Part shown: one piece after another, positions 11,123 to 23,120 of the stretch
How positions within the stretch are numbered: the stretch's first letter is position 1
How the letters are laid out: the number at the start of each line of letters is the position of its first letter
Assembly: GCA_946406115.1 (NCBI GenBank)
Contig: OX291557.1
Location: 16,524,501-16,588,500, forward strand
Reading direction: 5' to 3'
DNA length: 64,000 bases
Source: Apoda limacodes
Lineage: Eukaryota > Arthropoda > Insecta > Lepidoptera > Limacodidae
Translations under genes and position numbers: made by a program
Notes under the pieces: generated by a model
Seen by the model: the letters and a program-made list of their open reading frames with translations, nothing else
Told to the model about the DNA's origin: nothing
Databases searched by the model: none

Positions 11123-12325
11123 TAGCTTGTTAGTGTCGGTACTAGTTTAGTATTATTTAGTTTGTGGTATTGGTTCATCACTTAGCATGAAAATTGTTGA
11201 TTTTCGTCCGCCAAAAGTCGACCGCCTTTTGGTATACATAAATCGATTTTTACTACAAAATTGTTCTTTGAGATCTTAATATGTTTGTTTTAAACATAAT
11301 ATGCAATTTTTATTTGCGTATCGCTATAACTATATCGCGTGTTATCTTATTTGTGTTAACCATCGTACGTCCCTGTGCAGCGTCACAGCAATTTTAGAAA
11401 AGAGGCTTAGGTTATCGTTCCTTTCTAAACACAGAAGAGCCTAAAAAATGTGCCACCAACTGTTCATCTACACAATGACTGACCATACCCAAAGCAAAGA
11501 TTCTTTTTATTGTGCCCAAAGTTGCTTAACTTATCGAATGTAACCGGACCTTATCAGTTTATATTAGTCTTTGGTCGCTTAACTTGTATTATAGTAATTG
11601 TTGATTTATGTATACGACTTTTCTCATTGTAGTCTTGTCGCGTGCCTAAAACAGTAACATCTGACGATTAGAATATAACAATAAAGACTATTATTATTCC
11701 AAACTTAAATCTGGTAATTATCACTGCAGAATAATTATCAGTTTAATCCGTGGGGTTGTTTCGGAACAGATGTGACATCGTGCACCGGGCCACTCTGTCG
11801 GCCACTGTATCGTTAATAATTGTTTTTTTTTTTTCTCTTTTCACTAGGCAAAGCCCCTATTCAGCGCTTTGTAATTAGCCATCCACGTTGACGTTGATTC
11901 TCTCTGAATAATTATTATACGGGAACCAGTTCGACACAGATCGCATATTCCGCTGGGATTTTTTAAGAGCACTTCAATTTGTGTCGTTTATTTTGTTTGA
12001 AAATTATTCCAAGAATAAGTGTATTTTCTCTTCTCTTTGCCTTCTATTTATTTTTACGCTTTGTTCAATAATAACAGTTTCTCCAAATTATATGGGATTA
12101 TATTTAAGTTTAGCTTTAATTTTTAGTTTTTTATTAATACACGAATGTATGAATATGGAATATTACGGGTTCAGTCCAAAAAAGCGGTAAGCAGTGATAA
12201 GCTTATTGCTGCAATACTGCTTCTGCCTCATACAATAGGTATATAATCGGGAATAAGGGGCTTTATAACTTGGATATGTTTAGCAAGTCAAAAATCACCA
12301 GCTTAAAAATAATAAGTTTTCTCTT
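11123..12325. other. AT-rich spacer
   Basis: No gene recognised. The frame at 11981-12190 encodes AT-driven hydrophobic residues and I do not call it. A less AT-rich patch at about 11860-11960 is unexplained. Confidence 0.4.
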
Positions 12326-12575
12326 ATACCACTCAGGTGGCAAACAAGCTTGCGTTCCACCTGATGGTAAGCGGTAAACGCAGCCTATGGACGCTTGCAA
12401 CACCTGGGGCATCATTTGAGCGTTGCCGACCCTTTAAAAATCTTATAACTTCTTCCTCATAACCCTATATTGCAGAGACATATTTTTATAGAAAAGCTTG
12501 GTAGGGAGCTCATTTCAATACCTAAGCGTTCGCGGGAGGAAGTTTCTCTGCAACCGCTCTAAACACCAGGCACGG
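12326..12575 (-). pseudogene. Family J LINE, 3'-end fragment
   Basis: On the plus strand it reads taccactcaggtggcaaaca, then gtaagcggt, cagcctatggacgcttgcaa, cgttgccgaccctttaaaaa and gttcgcgggaggaagtttct, the reverse complement of 44310-44560. It therefore holds the last about 60 codons plus the short 3' UTR of family J, with indels. Confidence 0.85.
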
Positions 12576-13665
12576 AATGACAGTATATTTTTATCTAAAC
12601 AGTGTAAATATTATGTGGAAATTATCTTAATATCAAGCATACCAAGCTATAGGTTCATAGAAGAAACACATTATATAAATTTGACACATATTTACCTACA
12701 CATTGTTCGTACAAGATCATTAAGTCGTCAGTAAACCACACAGAACTTCATAAAGCAACTCTCCCAACTGCCAATTAATCCTTCACAAATTGTTTCGACG
12801 CATATTCAAATATTTTGACCCCCGGCAAAGGAGCATAATCTGCAATGTACAACATTCATATTTATTACATCGCGCGTGTAAGCGGCTCGTAATAGAATAA
12901 AGCCATTGTGCAGGAGGGCCGATTTAACCCTTTTCATAGCCGCTAAGAGAAAAGACTGCTAATGGTCTTATTTCGCCTAATGATGCCCTTGCACGAGGGT
13001 TAACTGTTACTAGATGGAGTGATAACTCTATAAATTTCTCTTTCTAAGTCGTTACTCTCATTTGTTATTCTTTGATCACAGTTTAAAAGAATAGGGCCGT
13101 CAAAAGAATAGGGCCGTCAAAATAAATAAGTTTCGGTTAGAAGCTAAAAATATTACCCTAATCACTATTCCACGCTTGCTCAGCTGGCGGATTTGAATAA
13201 TGATTTTTTGGCGTTTTTACGTTAAAAAAAGTAATTGCATTACATTATCGCCCCTAACCTAATAACAAACAAGCACCCCTTTGTTTGGCGTCTGAAAAAA
13301 TAGCTTAAGGGCTGAAGTATGATAATGATCAATTTTTTTTCCTCCAACAAGCCTGATTGCACCTAAATGAGGATGAAACAAAAAATATTATAGGAATTAA
13401 TCTTGCATCCCAATCATCCACTATGTAAATATGTTCGGCAGATGTGCGCGTGCCTTATTGTGCCATGGCAATAATTGCTTCAACCTGCAGTTTGTATACG
13501 TAAGTTCGTTTTTTTTTGTTCCGAAGTATAATAAAATATTTTCTGTTCGTTTTAATCAATAAATAAGTGTTACTTTTGTTTACGCCCGTAGTCATTGTAT
13601 GTGCCATGACTTTGCCATACGAATACGCATAACCAAGAAATAAATCTTTATTTCAACATCATAAT
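12576..13665. other. Spacer with a possible conserved non-coding island
   Basis: No gene. About 12755-13080 is complex, non-repetitive and less AT-rich than average (for example cgcgcgtgtaagcggctcg, catagccgctaagag). It might be regulatory; only comparative data could tell. Confidence 0.3.
13085..13118. repeat. Perfect 17-bp tandem duplication
   Basis: aaaagaatagggccgtc occurs twice head to tail without mismatch (13085-13101, 13102-13118). Confidence 0.95.
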
Positions 13666-13940
13666 CCCTCGCAGCCTAGTTGGTAGTGTGGCTGGCTGCT
13701 GTGCAGACGGTGTGGGTTCAATTTCCGCACTAGACAAACATTTATGTGATGAACATTTGTGTGTCTTGAGTCTGGGTGTATATATGTATGATATGGATTT
13801 ATTTACTAAAAAAAGTAATATTTATGTATTTGTATCCGTTGTCTGGTATCGATAGCACAAGCTTCGTATACTTTGGTGCCAGACGGCGCTGTGTGTGATG
13901 TTCAAATATATTCATCACTATTATTATTATTATTATTATA
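13666..13940 (+). mobile_element. tRNA-derived SINE, family T, copy 2
   Basis: A well-preserved copy. The head ccctcgcagcctagttggta includes the A box; the B box region is ggttcaatttcc. The body has ttgagtctgggtgtat, then gtatccgttgtctgg and gccagacggcgctgtgtgtg, and the tail is an (ATT)n run. No TSD was established because the 3' end is a microsatellite. Confidence 0.85.
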
Positions 13941-14095
13941 AGTATGTAATTTATACATACACAGTTTTCCCCCTGCCAAATCCTGAGTTACTTTTTATAG
14001 CTCGTCTAGAACTGGCAAAGGGGTACATTTATTCTGTCCCTAGTCTTCAATTTTACCAATTATGACTTTAGTCATGACGTATGGAATTTTTAGTC

Positions 14096-14265
14096 CACTC
14101 ACACTCCATCAGAATAAGTGGTGGTGCGGCGATGGGCTGTCGTGCAGGACTATAGTAGTTGGTTGGTGAAAAGAGGCTGTCCATCACATTTTAATGTGGG
14201 TGGGTGTCCAGACGCTGGTTACCCTCATCTGGGTAATGAAACCGTGAAGATGTCAATACACTAAA
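14096..14265 (+). repeat. Dispersed repeat family C, copy 1
   Basis: Shared ordered blocks are gtgcggcgatgggctg, cgtgcaggactatagtagtt, ggtgtccagacgctggtta and gaaaccgtgaagat. They recur at 38403-38600 and 51255-51400, always on the plus strand. The element class is unknown. Confidence 0.65.
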
Positions 14266-17054
14266 TTATTATCACCCACACATGAATAAAATCTAAATGA
14301 AAATCGTTGTTTGTGTTACTTAGACAAATTTAGAGCAGATAAGTTGAGTTATTTTTTTTTAATTATGCTTGTAGGATGTACCACAGCATGACTTTTTGTT
14401 TTGATTTCTACCCACTGGTCAGAAACTTTTAATGCACTTTAAGTTCAAGCAATATTCCTGTCATGTTTATCAATATCACACCAAAAATATCAAATGATAA
14501 TAAAGGGTTGCCTTTTTTCATCTCTGATTAACAGTGCATTCTTTAAATCAAATAACATCTGTTTTTTTAAAGATCAAAAGCTTCAGTATAAGATAAAAAA
14601 TCTTTAAAAGATGTATGTGACTTTAGATGTAGGTATTGGTTAATACCGCCCGGTTGTGGCTATATAGTAGCCGTGACACGGTGGTGTAACAATTAACAAA
14701 CTTATGTTAGACTAGGCAGTAGACCACAGTAAAAACAATGTTGTAATTCACCATTTAAATCATTAGATAAGTATAAATATCTTATTAATTAAAATGTTAT
14801 TTTCATTTTCATAAGTGCCTCATTATTTTTTGCATAGTGAATCATTTAATATTGTTTATTAATAGAATATAACGTTTTACTATTAATAAATTTTCCAGTA
14901 ATAGTTATGTATCAGTTATTTTAATTCATTTACTAAACTTCCCTATACACGGATGCGATAGACAGACATCCAAAATTACCTTATTTTTCTGTTGTCTTGG
15001 CCTTCACTAATGGATAAAACGAACTTTTTATAGCTCAATCCTTGACATTTCTCGTAGCGGGTTTGATTACCTACATTAAACCTCCGCTTTTACCCTACTG
15101 TATTCACTTATAGAGAACCCTGAAAAAATGCATATCAAAGAAAGAATTGTATGTAGGAATGTAAGTGGGCAGGTAGGTCGTAAAAGTCGTAAGTATATTA
15201 TTTACATGTTTAAAAAATACTCAAGTGGTGTAACAAAAAAAATAAAAGTTATCTTATAGAAAAAAAAAACATAAGTTGCAATAAATTAAAAATGTCTCGA
15301 ACACTATTCCTATTGAAATATAAATTTATGGAAAGATATAATAATATTTATGTAGGAAACAAAGGAAACCTTTAGCCACAAAAGATATCATCTTAATAAA
15401 TAATACAATCAACCAAACTAATTAGTTAAAAATTCCTTGCATAATAAATTAGTTAGTCATAAGTTTACAAATAGAGACATCCAATTTAAACTTTAATTAC
15501 ATGGCCATATCTACAAACCAATGGTTTATATAGCAAGCAATCAGTAACATCAATTTTTTATACCTAATCAACACTTAATATTTGATTAAAAAATATTATT
15601 TCTGTCAACAAAAGTCGGTTAATTATAACTGTTAATATTATTTACGATATGCTAACGGTTATTTTTTTTTATTTTAATCTGTCTACATTAGCGCATCACT
15701 ATAGAATTATCTAACAAATCAAAATAATCGATTCATCTAAGTCTATTTACATTTATAGCAATTTTGAATCGATTCAAGCATTTTCAGTTTGAATTGGGCA
15801 AGGATCCAAAACACTTTTGAACGTTGCAAACTTTATATATTAATAAATTATTACCTTCTATTTTTTTAATGAATAAATACCAAAAATTAATGTTGCCAGC
15901 GGGCATCGGATAATTAATAACTCAATAGGTTGTTTCTGCTTGATTGCTTTAATACTTCGTCATCATTATAAATTGACCAATCCAAATTAGTCAAGATTTA
16001 ATTATAAATACGTCTCTAGAAAACACTGACAATACATCAAAGTACAAACTTTCACTCTAAATGTCCGTTCTTTTCGGGATAAATAATTACTATTTTTGTT
16101 TATTTTCTCATCCATTAAGTCAACATTGTCAAAATGAACAAACTGAGCATATGATTAGTTTTGTCGTTTTTGTCACCAAAAAATGAAATTTTAGAAATGA
16201 AACTTTGGATGAGGGTTTTTATATAAATCTGACGAAACTGCCTTTACGTATTCATAGTTCATTGTAGTGTGTAACTAAATATGTATTAGTTTCTTATATT
16301 TTTAATTTATAGTTAAATGTGGTGATTACCTATATTCTCTTTGATTCATAGTGCTATATTTAATTCCTCGATTTCGATTTAAGTCACTTTTATAAAATAA
16401 CCAATAATTTTGTGAAAAACATTTTAAAGTACCCGAACGAAAAATAATAGTGGTAAACGTGCGAAAATTATAAATCGTGGAAATTTTTTATACTAAAACG
16501 AACAAACCCTAAGTAGAATATTGGGCTAAAACATCAGTGTTAACAATATTAACAATAAAAACAAAAATTGTTTAATCACGCTCGCTTTGTCTTAGAGTAA
16601 TAAATTAAACTGTTTATTAGTAAAATAAATCAATTTCTTGTCTTGTTTTTTAGACGCGACAGTCTAAGATTACAATTTATATGTTTCGTTTTTGATGAAT
16701 TTATATCAATGTTATTCATGTGATCTTTTGTTTTTTTAGGACAAAGAACTTATAAATATTTAGTTTAGTATGCGTTTTTATTAAAAGGCTATTTCCTTAG
16801 TTATAGTTCAGATAGAAATATCAAATTGTTTTTTATTTAACTTAGTCTTAAATAAGGATTGAAGTATCTTAAGATAAGTACGTGTATACGTAAAAAGTGT
16901 TAAGAATACTCAGGAAAATAATAAAATTACAGCGTACGTTTAAGTAGGTATTTTCTAAAATTTTCCAATATTTTTACGAACACGTAAAAAAATCAATAAT
17001 TTTTTTTAATTTTTTTTATAACGAGTCAGTCTTAATTAGGACTAGAATAATATA
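14266..17054. other. Long AT-rich stretch without recognisable genes
   Basis: Nearly 2.8 kb without repeats that match elsewhere in the window. A TATATAA string at 16220-16226 is followed about 30-40 bases on by initiator-like tcatagttcattg (16252-16264); this is weak evidence for a promoter. Confidence 0.4.
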
Positions 17055-17905
17055 CTTATTTATTTATTTATTTATTTGCTTGAATAAGGTACAGATGGTC
17101 TTAACTAATTATTGATGTACATGGTTCTCTTATTCTACCCTATCAGGCAGGGTGTGCAAATTTTACAATGGAATAGGTAGTTAATGAAATTCTAAAATGT
17201 CAGCAATAATAAAAAATCCTTAACATTTCTCAACATAATTAATTTAAATACAAAATAAAATGTCAAAATGGCTATTACAATGGCTACATGTCATATTGCA
17301 AACTTTTAATTACAATAGCCACATGTCATATTACAATTTTTTTTTAAATTACAAAACTCACATTTTTTCTATTTTTTTGGCAGCAATTGCTGCACACTAT
17401 CTATTGTTAAGAAATTCTCCAACGCTATAAAAACAATTATCTAGTAACCATCCCGTCAAACCTTTTTAAATAAATGATATGGTAGTGCTTTTATATCACA
17501 TGGCAACTTATTGTAAATTTTTATTGCCATATAACGAACATTCTTACCATATATATCAAAATTACATTTAGATACAAATAATTTCAATTTATCTCTTGAC
17601 GTCCTTGAGGTTACGATTTATGAATGTTTAGGAAAGTTTTGAGGATATTGTCTAACAAACAGACATATGTTCCTGATGTAGGTACATGCATGGTAATGTA
17701 AACAATTTTAATTTTTTAATAGAGGCTTACAACTATCTGTTACCCAAGCGTTGCATATTGCTCTTATACATCTTTTTTGTGTTTTAAAAGCTCTATTTAT
17801 GTCAACAGAGTTACCCCACAACAGAAGACCGTAGTTTAATACGGATGCCACATAGCCGTGATACGCTGTTAGTGCAGTTTCTAATGAACCAATTTGTCTT
17901 GTTTA
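17055..17905 (-). pseudogene. LINE ORF2 C-terminus with 3' UTR and ATTT tail
   Basis: Minus-strand translation from about 17900 gives a post-RT region typical of jockey-type LINEs: YHGYVASVLNYGLLLWGN, then KTQKRCIRAICNAW, later YGKNVRYMAIKIYNKLP. Several stops and shifts interrupt it. Downstream on that strand comes an AT-rich 3' UTR ending in a (TAAA)n-like tail, seen on the plus strand as tatttatttatttatttattt (17058-17078). The lineage differs from family J. The 5' end lies at about 17905, so the copy is strongly truncated. Confidence 0.75.
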
Positions 17906-19154
17906 TAATGTATAGGTACAAAGATTGATTTAAAAAATATGTGTGATTCTAAGATTTATTTAAACATAAGTGTGAAAATATCTTGTTAAACATGAAAGAC
18001 GTTAAAAAAACAGTAGTATGAAGGATATGCAAGTAGGTATATATAGCTTAGTATAAGCAGATATTTAATATGCTACACTATTTGATATGACTGTTGGATG
18101 GATATAGTTTTGAAGTGAAAACTATTCATTGCTGGACATTTATGGCACGCCCCAAAGGTAGTCGGTTCCCAGGACTAGAGGAAATCAAATCACACACTTC
18201 AACCTCTGCGGCCGCTATAGGTACTATAGAACTCGTTTGCTCTCTCGGGTATCGGTCCTTCGACAGAGCTGAAGTGGCAATGGGATTGACACCAGCCTAC
18301 TGCCACTTCAGAGAATCGATCATATATAAGACCCTATATGATCAAAAATTTTCATTTAAAACACCCACCTTCTTGTTAACTCCTTACAAATTCAAATTAC
18401 TTAATTAGAGTACTGTGTCGTAAAAAAAAAATAATAATTTTAATAATAACAAGTTCTAAGTCGTAAATTAATATCTATTGTTCCCTTAAATGTCAAGCCA
18501 GTTGAGCCTCTGACAAAGTTGCCATGCAGTAAGTTATTTTCTTAAAATATTAAAAATGAGTAAATGAGTAAAAGACACCTTTAATAATGAAATTGCAAGT
18601 CCCATATCAATCACATTAGTTAGCAAAATATTATTAAGTGAGTCACTAAAAACAAACAGTAAAATTTTCCTTCTAATAATATTCGTATGTCAATATAATT
18701 TCTTGGTTGCTGTCTGACATCGATTTGGCTACCAAACAAGCCCACGAGAGTGAATTTTATTTTGTCGCTTTACAAATTTATTTATTATATCCACAGACGA
18801 AGATCTACAAATTTAATTTACATAAGGATTTTATTTAAGTTTTTATCTCATTTTATGTGGTGTATGCGCAAGCGCACAGCAGGGCGTCGGTCCCGGGGAT
18901 CAACCGCCATTGTATTCATAAAACGATCTCCTAACTTGACATTCGCTTCTAAAAATTATAACTTTAAGTATAATTCATTTACTAATTTCGTATCTGTATC
19001 GTTGTCCGGACGATAAAATACTAAATATATCTTAATTCTTTTGTATTCACTCACAAAATTCTGTCTGGTTATTGTCATAGTGTTTGTTAAATTGTTTTTA
19101 TTCTTCTAAAACTTATTTATCATAGAGTTTCAAGTTCAAAAATGTCCGGATAGA
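17906..19154. other. Spacer with a hairpin and unrecognised ORFs
   Basis: Contains an 11-bp perfect stem (18269-18279 with 18301-18311, 21-nt loop). The frame 18094-18408 (104 codons) spans it; its N-terminal 75 codons are less AT-rich than the surroundings but match no family I know. The frame 18750-19016 is not convincing either. Confidence 0.3.
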
Positions 19155-19395
19155 TAATAAATAAATAATAATAAATTAGAACATAACACACAGCGCCATC
19201 TGATCCCAAACTAAGCAAAGCTTGTACTATAGATACCAAAAAACGGATACACACCTTTACATATTATACATAAAAATCACCCAGTCTCAATAAATTCAAT
19301 GTTCATCACATACATGTTTGTCTTGTGCGAGAATCGAACTCTCGAACCTATATTCAGCAGTCGGATTAATTACCCACTGAGCCACTGAGCTGACT
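19155..19395 (-). mobile_element. tRNA-derived SINE, variant head (family T, copy 3)
   Basis: The body matches family T (minus strand: gagactgggtg, gtatccgttttttgg, cagatggcgctgtgtgttat). The head differs: agctcagtggctcagtgggt, and a B box in gagttcgattctcgc. This suggests a subfamily with a different tRNA-like head, or recombination. The tail is an (A+T)-rich run at the plus-strand left end. Confidence 0.75.
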
Positions 19396-19560
19396 TTTGA
19401 TTTACAATAATTCTTCATTTAAGCACTAAAAGTCTTTAACCACCAAAAGAGAAAATAAAGTAAGAGATGACAGCAATTGTCTGTTCTTCTACAATAAATG
19501 GAATCGGAGATGAACAGCAGCAGTGATAACTCAATATAAAAAGAATGCCAAATGTCCAAC

Positions 19561-19735
19561 ATTGTTCTACCGATTATATAATATAATAGGATGTGTTCTA
19601 AGGAATTGTTCGAAATGATGCGTACAGCTTCTTTCTACCATTCACCACTCGCCATCGGCAGGAAATTTATCCTCACACTTCGGAACATTAATGGTAAGGC
19701 TGTGGTGACCGCATTGCAACAAGGGGTATAAAAAA
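19561..19735 (+). pseudogene. Family J LINE fragment with internal deletion
   Basis: Bases to about 19690 match 44185-44310 (gaattgttcgaaatgatgcg and onward). The sequence then jumps to ggctgtggtgaccgc and ggggtataaaaaatt, which match the stop codon and 3' end of the long element (44492-44560). About 170 bases between are missing. Confidence 0.75.
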
Positions 19736-19784
19736 TTAAAATTTAACAAGAAGTAGCATAAATTACAAAACCATTTTAATTTCT

Positions 19785-20570
19785 TCATTTATACTAATAT
19801 TATAAATTCGAAAGCATCGATGGATAGATGTTTGTAACTCAATCACGCCAGAACGGCTGAACGGATATAAATGAAATTTGGCACAAAGATAGATTATAAT
19901 CTGGAATACCATATAGGCTGTCCCTGAAAAAAAAAAAAAACGGGTTACCCTCCGGGAGTGCCGGCAGAAGTGAAAACATACTCGCTATTTACTTCCCATC
20001 ACTTCTTATCCATATTTATTTATTAAAAATAATAACTTTTGTTTATTTACTTTTTTGACGTTGTATATTTGAAAGCTCAATCTGTCATAGAATTAAAATC
20101 CCATATCCAACCTCCCTGTACTACTCATAATCGCCATATACTAAAAATAAAAACTAACCTAATGTAAATAAAGGTCACGTGTCCTAACGCGAGTGACATC
20201 TTACGAATTTTCGATCAGGACACGTGACCTGACGCGAGTTTAACAGTTTTTACCCATCACAAAAAAAGTGCACAGCGCCGCTAAAGAAGTTTTCACTTCA
20301 AAAAAAAATCCCACGGGATAACTATAACATTTGTAACTAAATCCCGCCGCAACGTAACACATGCTACTTCTCATCCCAAAAAGCTTAAAAGTTCTCGCAG
20401 GAGTAAGTAAAACTAAATGAAATTAAATTACACTTAAACAAACTATAGCTGCTGCTATAGCTTGCTATAACAAACTTCTTTAATATAATCAAGGAGTTGC
20501 CGTTAGAAGCCCACGCCGATAACCAAATTTAGGGCGGGTGAAGTCGCTGGCAAAAGCTAGTAATTCACTA
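19785..20570 (-). repeat. Family U repeat, split by a MITE
   Basis: The left part (to about 19926) runs from tatactaatattataaattc through gtttgtaactcaatcacgcc to ataggctgtccctg. The right part (from about 20308) continues with atcccacgggataac, ctataacaaacttctttaat and aaatttagggcgggtg. Together they give the minus-strand form of family U, with copy 2 of family M between them. Confidence 0.75.
19941..20299 (+). mobile_element. Probable MITE, family M, copy 2 (best preserved)
   Basis: The head is cgggttaccctccgggagtg followed by ccggcagaagtgaaaac. The interior contains the shared ctgtcatagaattaaaatcc and a doubled block gtcacgtgtcctaacgcgag / gacacgtgacctgacgcgag. The end is gccgctaaagaagttttcacttc-like. 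The 11-bp terminal inverted pair is perfect (19967-19977 with 20289-20299). A-runs on both sides hide any target duplication. It lies inside a family U repeat. Confidence 0.7.
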
Positions 20571-22159
20571 AATTAAACCTTATTTTTAAGAGAATTTCTA
20601 TAACAAAATACAAATTTTATTAGTTCTTGTCTAGTAGGTATGTTAAATGTTGAACAGTATAAAAATCAAAAAACAAGGACCTTTTCGAAACCACTAAAAA
20701 CAATATACATCAATTAGTTTTATTATTTGTAAGGTATATTTATTAATAAGAAACTGTCTTAGAATCAAAACTAATACAAAACCAGTAAGTATTTCCTATT
20801 ATGTAACAATGTCACTTTGGACATAAACAAAAGGGCTTCTCACTTGTCATAATCAGATTCTGGACCTGATTTGATCAGAGAACAGCCTCCAGTTTAAAAA
20901 TACACTGTACTTACAATAGCATTCCTTTTGCGTTCGATTAATGTCATTCTAGAGTGTATACATCCAGTGAGGCTGCGACACTCTGACACTCCTACACCTA
21001 CTTTGTTGACATTATGTAAATACGGCCCCACTTTGCTTTGTTGTACTCATTATGCTATAGAAGATTCGTTAGGTGAAGAAACATATGTTGTTTTATCGTA
21101 TCGCTTTTGTTGGTACGGCTTAGAGAAAGTTTTGTACTCATTTTGTTGAATTAAAAAGTTGCGATTTAAAGGTCAGTCTGAAATTACGTGTATTTAAATG
21201 CGAAGAGTTTAATTTGTTTTAGGTTTTTATAAATTCGATTTAAATATGTAAACTGTGTAAAATAAATAAATAAATAGCAGTATCGATATATTAAAATATA
21301 TAATAAAGGGCATGTGCACTCACTTCTCCCAGAATCTATGTTTATCAAATGTATTTAATTTCATTTATACTTAAAAATAATATTTCAAACTCAATTTGAT
21401 GCATTTTTTGTATACTTTTTTCTATTAAAAATATCACATTTCCACAATAAAGTTTATGCAGCATGGCTTCAAAACTATGAAAAAAATGCACAGATTTTTA
21501 TAACAGCATCGATACGACTCAGATAATTATATGTATAACACGAAAACATTCTAATAACTCTCCGGATGTCGTAAATTCTATTATTGTAATTTTCTCGTAC
21601 TTTCTTTGTCCCGTACCAAATTCAGATACATCTTAGCTCACACAATGAAATGATTACAATCCGTTATATCTATCTAAACTATACGACTTAAAAAAAATAA
21701 CAACAAGTAAGGCATGCGCTCGTGGGCGAGGGAAAACAATCGGTCTTGCATCCTGCTCTAATTTTAAAGATACACTTCTTAAGATAAGAATCTAAGAATG
21801 ATTTGATTAATTCCGAACAAGGTAATACAAAGAATAGGGTAGGGTTAAGTATTTTATAGCTGACGCGTGTCGATTGTGATCAGGTTCTATGTAATTAATA
21901 AAATTTAATGAACATTTTGATATTAACTGACCGTACAATGTTACTGTTAAACGATTTAAGGGGTAATTTCTTTTGTTTTTTTCTTACTAATTTTTGTATT
22001 ACGGCTTTAATAAAATAAATTTTTAGACATGATTGTATTAATATGATTAGCTGACAATATTTGTTAGTTTATTGCTTAAATAATCTTAAGTGTTTATATA
22101 ATAATTCCAATCTTTAGCATAAAATAAATGTTTTCATAGGAAAGTTGTACCAAAAAGAT
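20571..22159. other. AT-rich spacer
   Basis: No gene recognised. The frame 20928-21149 lies in a less AT-rich patch and is not recognisable. Simple (AATA)n runs occur near 21262. Confidence 0.4.
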
Positions 22160-22235
22160 AAATCTCGAGCCAGGACTTGCCACCTTATGGTTTCGTCTAA
22201 ATGTTCTACCACTGAGTTATCTAGGTACAATTTCG
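22160..22235 (-). repeat. tRNA-like element, degenerate copy
   Basis: The minus strand carries gataactcagtggtagaac (A-box region) and ggcaagtcctggctcgag, matching the tRNA-like unit at 39137-39209. The B box is eroded. The shared flank on the left (aaaagat.aa.ctcgagcc on the plus strand) argues for a common transposed unit rather than two tRNA genes. Confidence 0.5.
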
Positions 22236-22699
22236 GCTGTTTAAAATGCCAACTATATTCTTGTTCTGAAAATATGCTCGTTACGAACGTCCTAAAGACG
22301 ACATTCCAATAATGATTAAGGTTAACGATATTTAATGTAATAAAGATTATTTAAATGGAATAAAACTAAATTGGTTTCACCTTAAGATAAGATTAAACAA
22401 ATTATTAGATTCCAAAACCTTCTCATTGCAAATACGCAGAATATCAAACGAAGAATACTAGTAATAAGGAACTCTTTTAAAATGGCTTTCACAAAGACGA
22501 TTAGTTTTCAGCGCGGCTTAACTTGAACCGTATCAATTATGGTAATTCCACGTTTAATTTCCTGAGCGAGATTAACAAAGACCCTACTTTTATAACTAAG
22601 TACAGTGTTTGATTTATTGAGTAACTTATTATTACTACTATATACAGGTATATTGAGCAGCATATTAATTGTTGAGATTCCATTTTCCAGGCTAACTTA
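22236..22699. other. AT-rich spacer
   Basis: Nothing recognised. Confidence 0.45.
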
Positions 22700-23120
22700 A
22701 AAAAACCGGCCAAGTGCGAGTCGCACAAAGGGTTCCGTACCATTATCTATAAAAACGGCAAAAAAATCACGTTTTTTGAATGGGAGCCCACCTTAAAAAT
22801 TTGTTTTATTCTAATTTAACTATTTATTTTTAAAGTGAATATATAATTTAATGTTCTGTAAATATTTCAAGCGTCTACCTGTTGCAGTTATCATTATAGA
22901 GCTAAGACGAGCAAAAAAATCACGTTTGTTGTATAGGAGCCTGCTTAAATATTTATTTACTCTGTTTTTTAGTATTTTTTGTTATAGCGGCAACAGAAAT
23001 ACATCATCTGTGGAAATTTCAACTGTCTATCACGGTTCATAAGGCTGAGACGGACAGACGTACAGCGAAGTCTTAGTAATAGTGTCCTGTTAGTACCCTT
23101 TGGGTACGGAACCCTAAAAT
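22700..23120 (+). repeat. Family R repeat, copy in opposite orientation
   Basis: Begins with aaaaccggccaagtgcgagt and gggttccgtaccatt. It continues with the cacgtttgttgtataggagc and tagcggcaacagaaatac blocks and ends with gggtacggaaccctaaaa. This is the clearest head of the family in the window. The two ends carry inverted ggttccgtac/gtacggaacc. Confidence 0.75.

Noticed and set aside
11516..11533. cccaaagttgcttaactt as another 5S-type SINE head
   Set aside because: The neighbouring body and box C are missing; the match is too short.
11981..12190. 69-codon hydrophobic ORF resembling a membrane protein
   Set aside because: AT-rich DNA naturally encodes Phe/Ile/Leu/Tyr runs; no start context, domain or conserved pattern.
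13919..13940. ATT repeats as a CRISPR-like or regulatory array
   Set aside because: They are the microsatellite tail of a SINE; similar tails occur at 26.4 kb.
16217..16264. Host gene promoter (TATA plus initiator)
   Set aside because: Such strings are common in AT-rich DNA and no coding sequence follows; kept only as a remark.
18112..18122. gaagtgaaaac as the left end of another family M MITE
   Set aside because: No family M head, interior or right end is present nearby.
18904..18915. ccgccattgtat shared with 59881-59892 as a conserved regulatory word
   Set aside because: A 12-base match is expected many times by chance in a 64-kb window.
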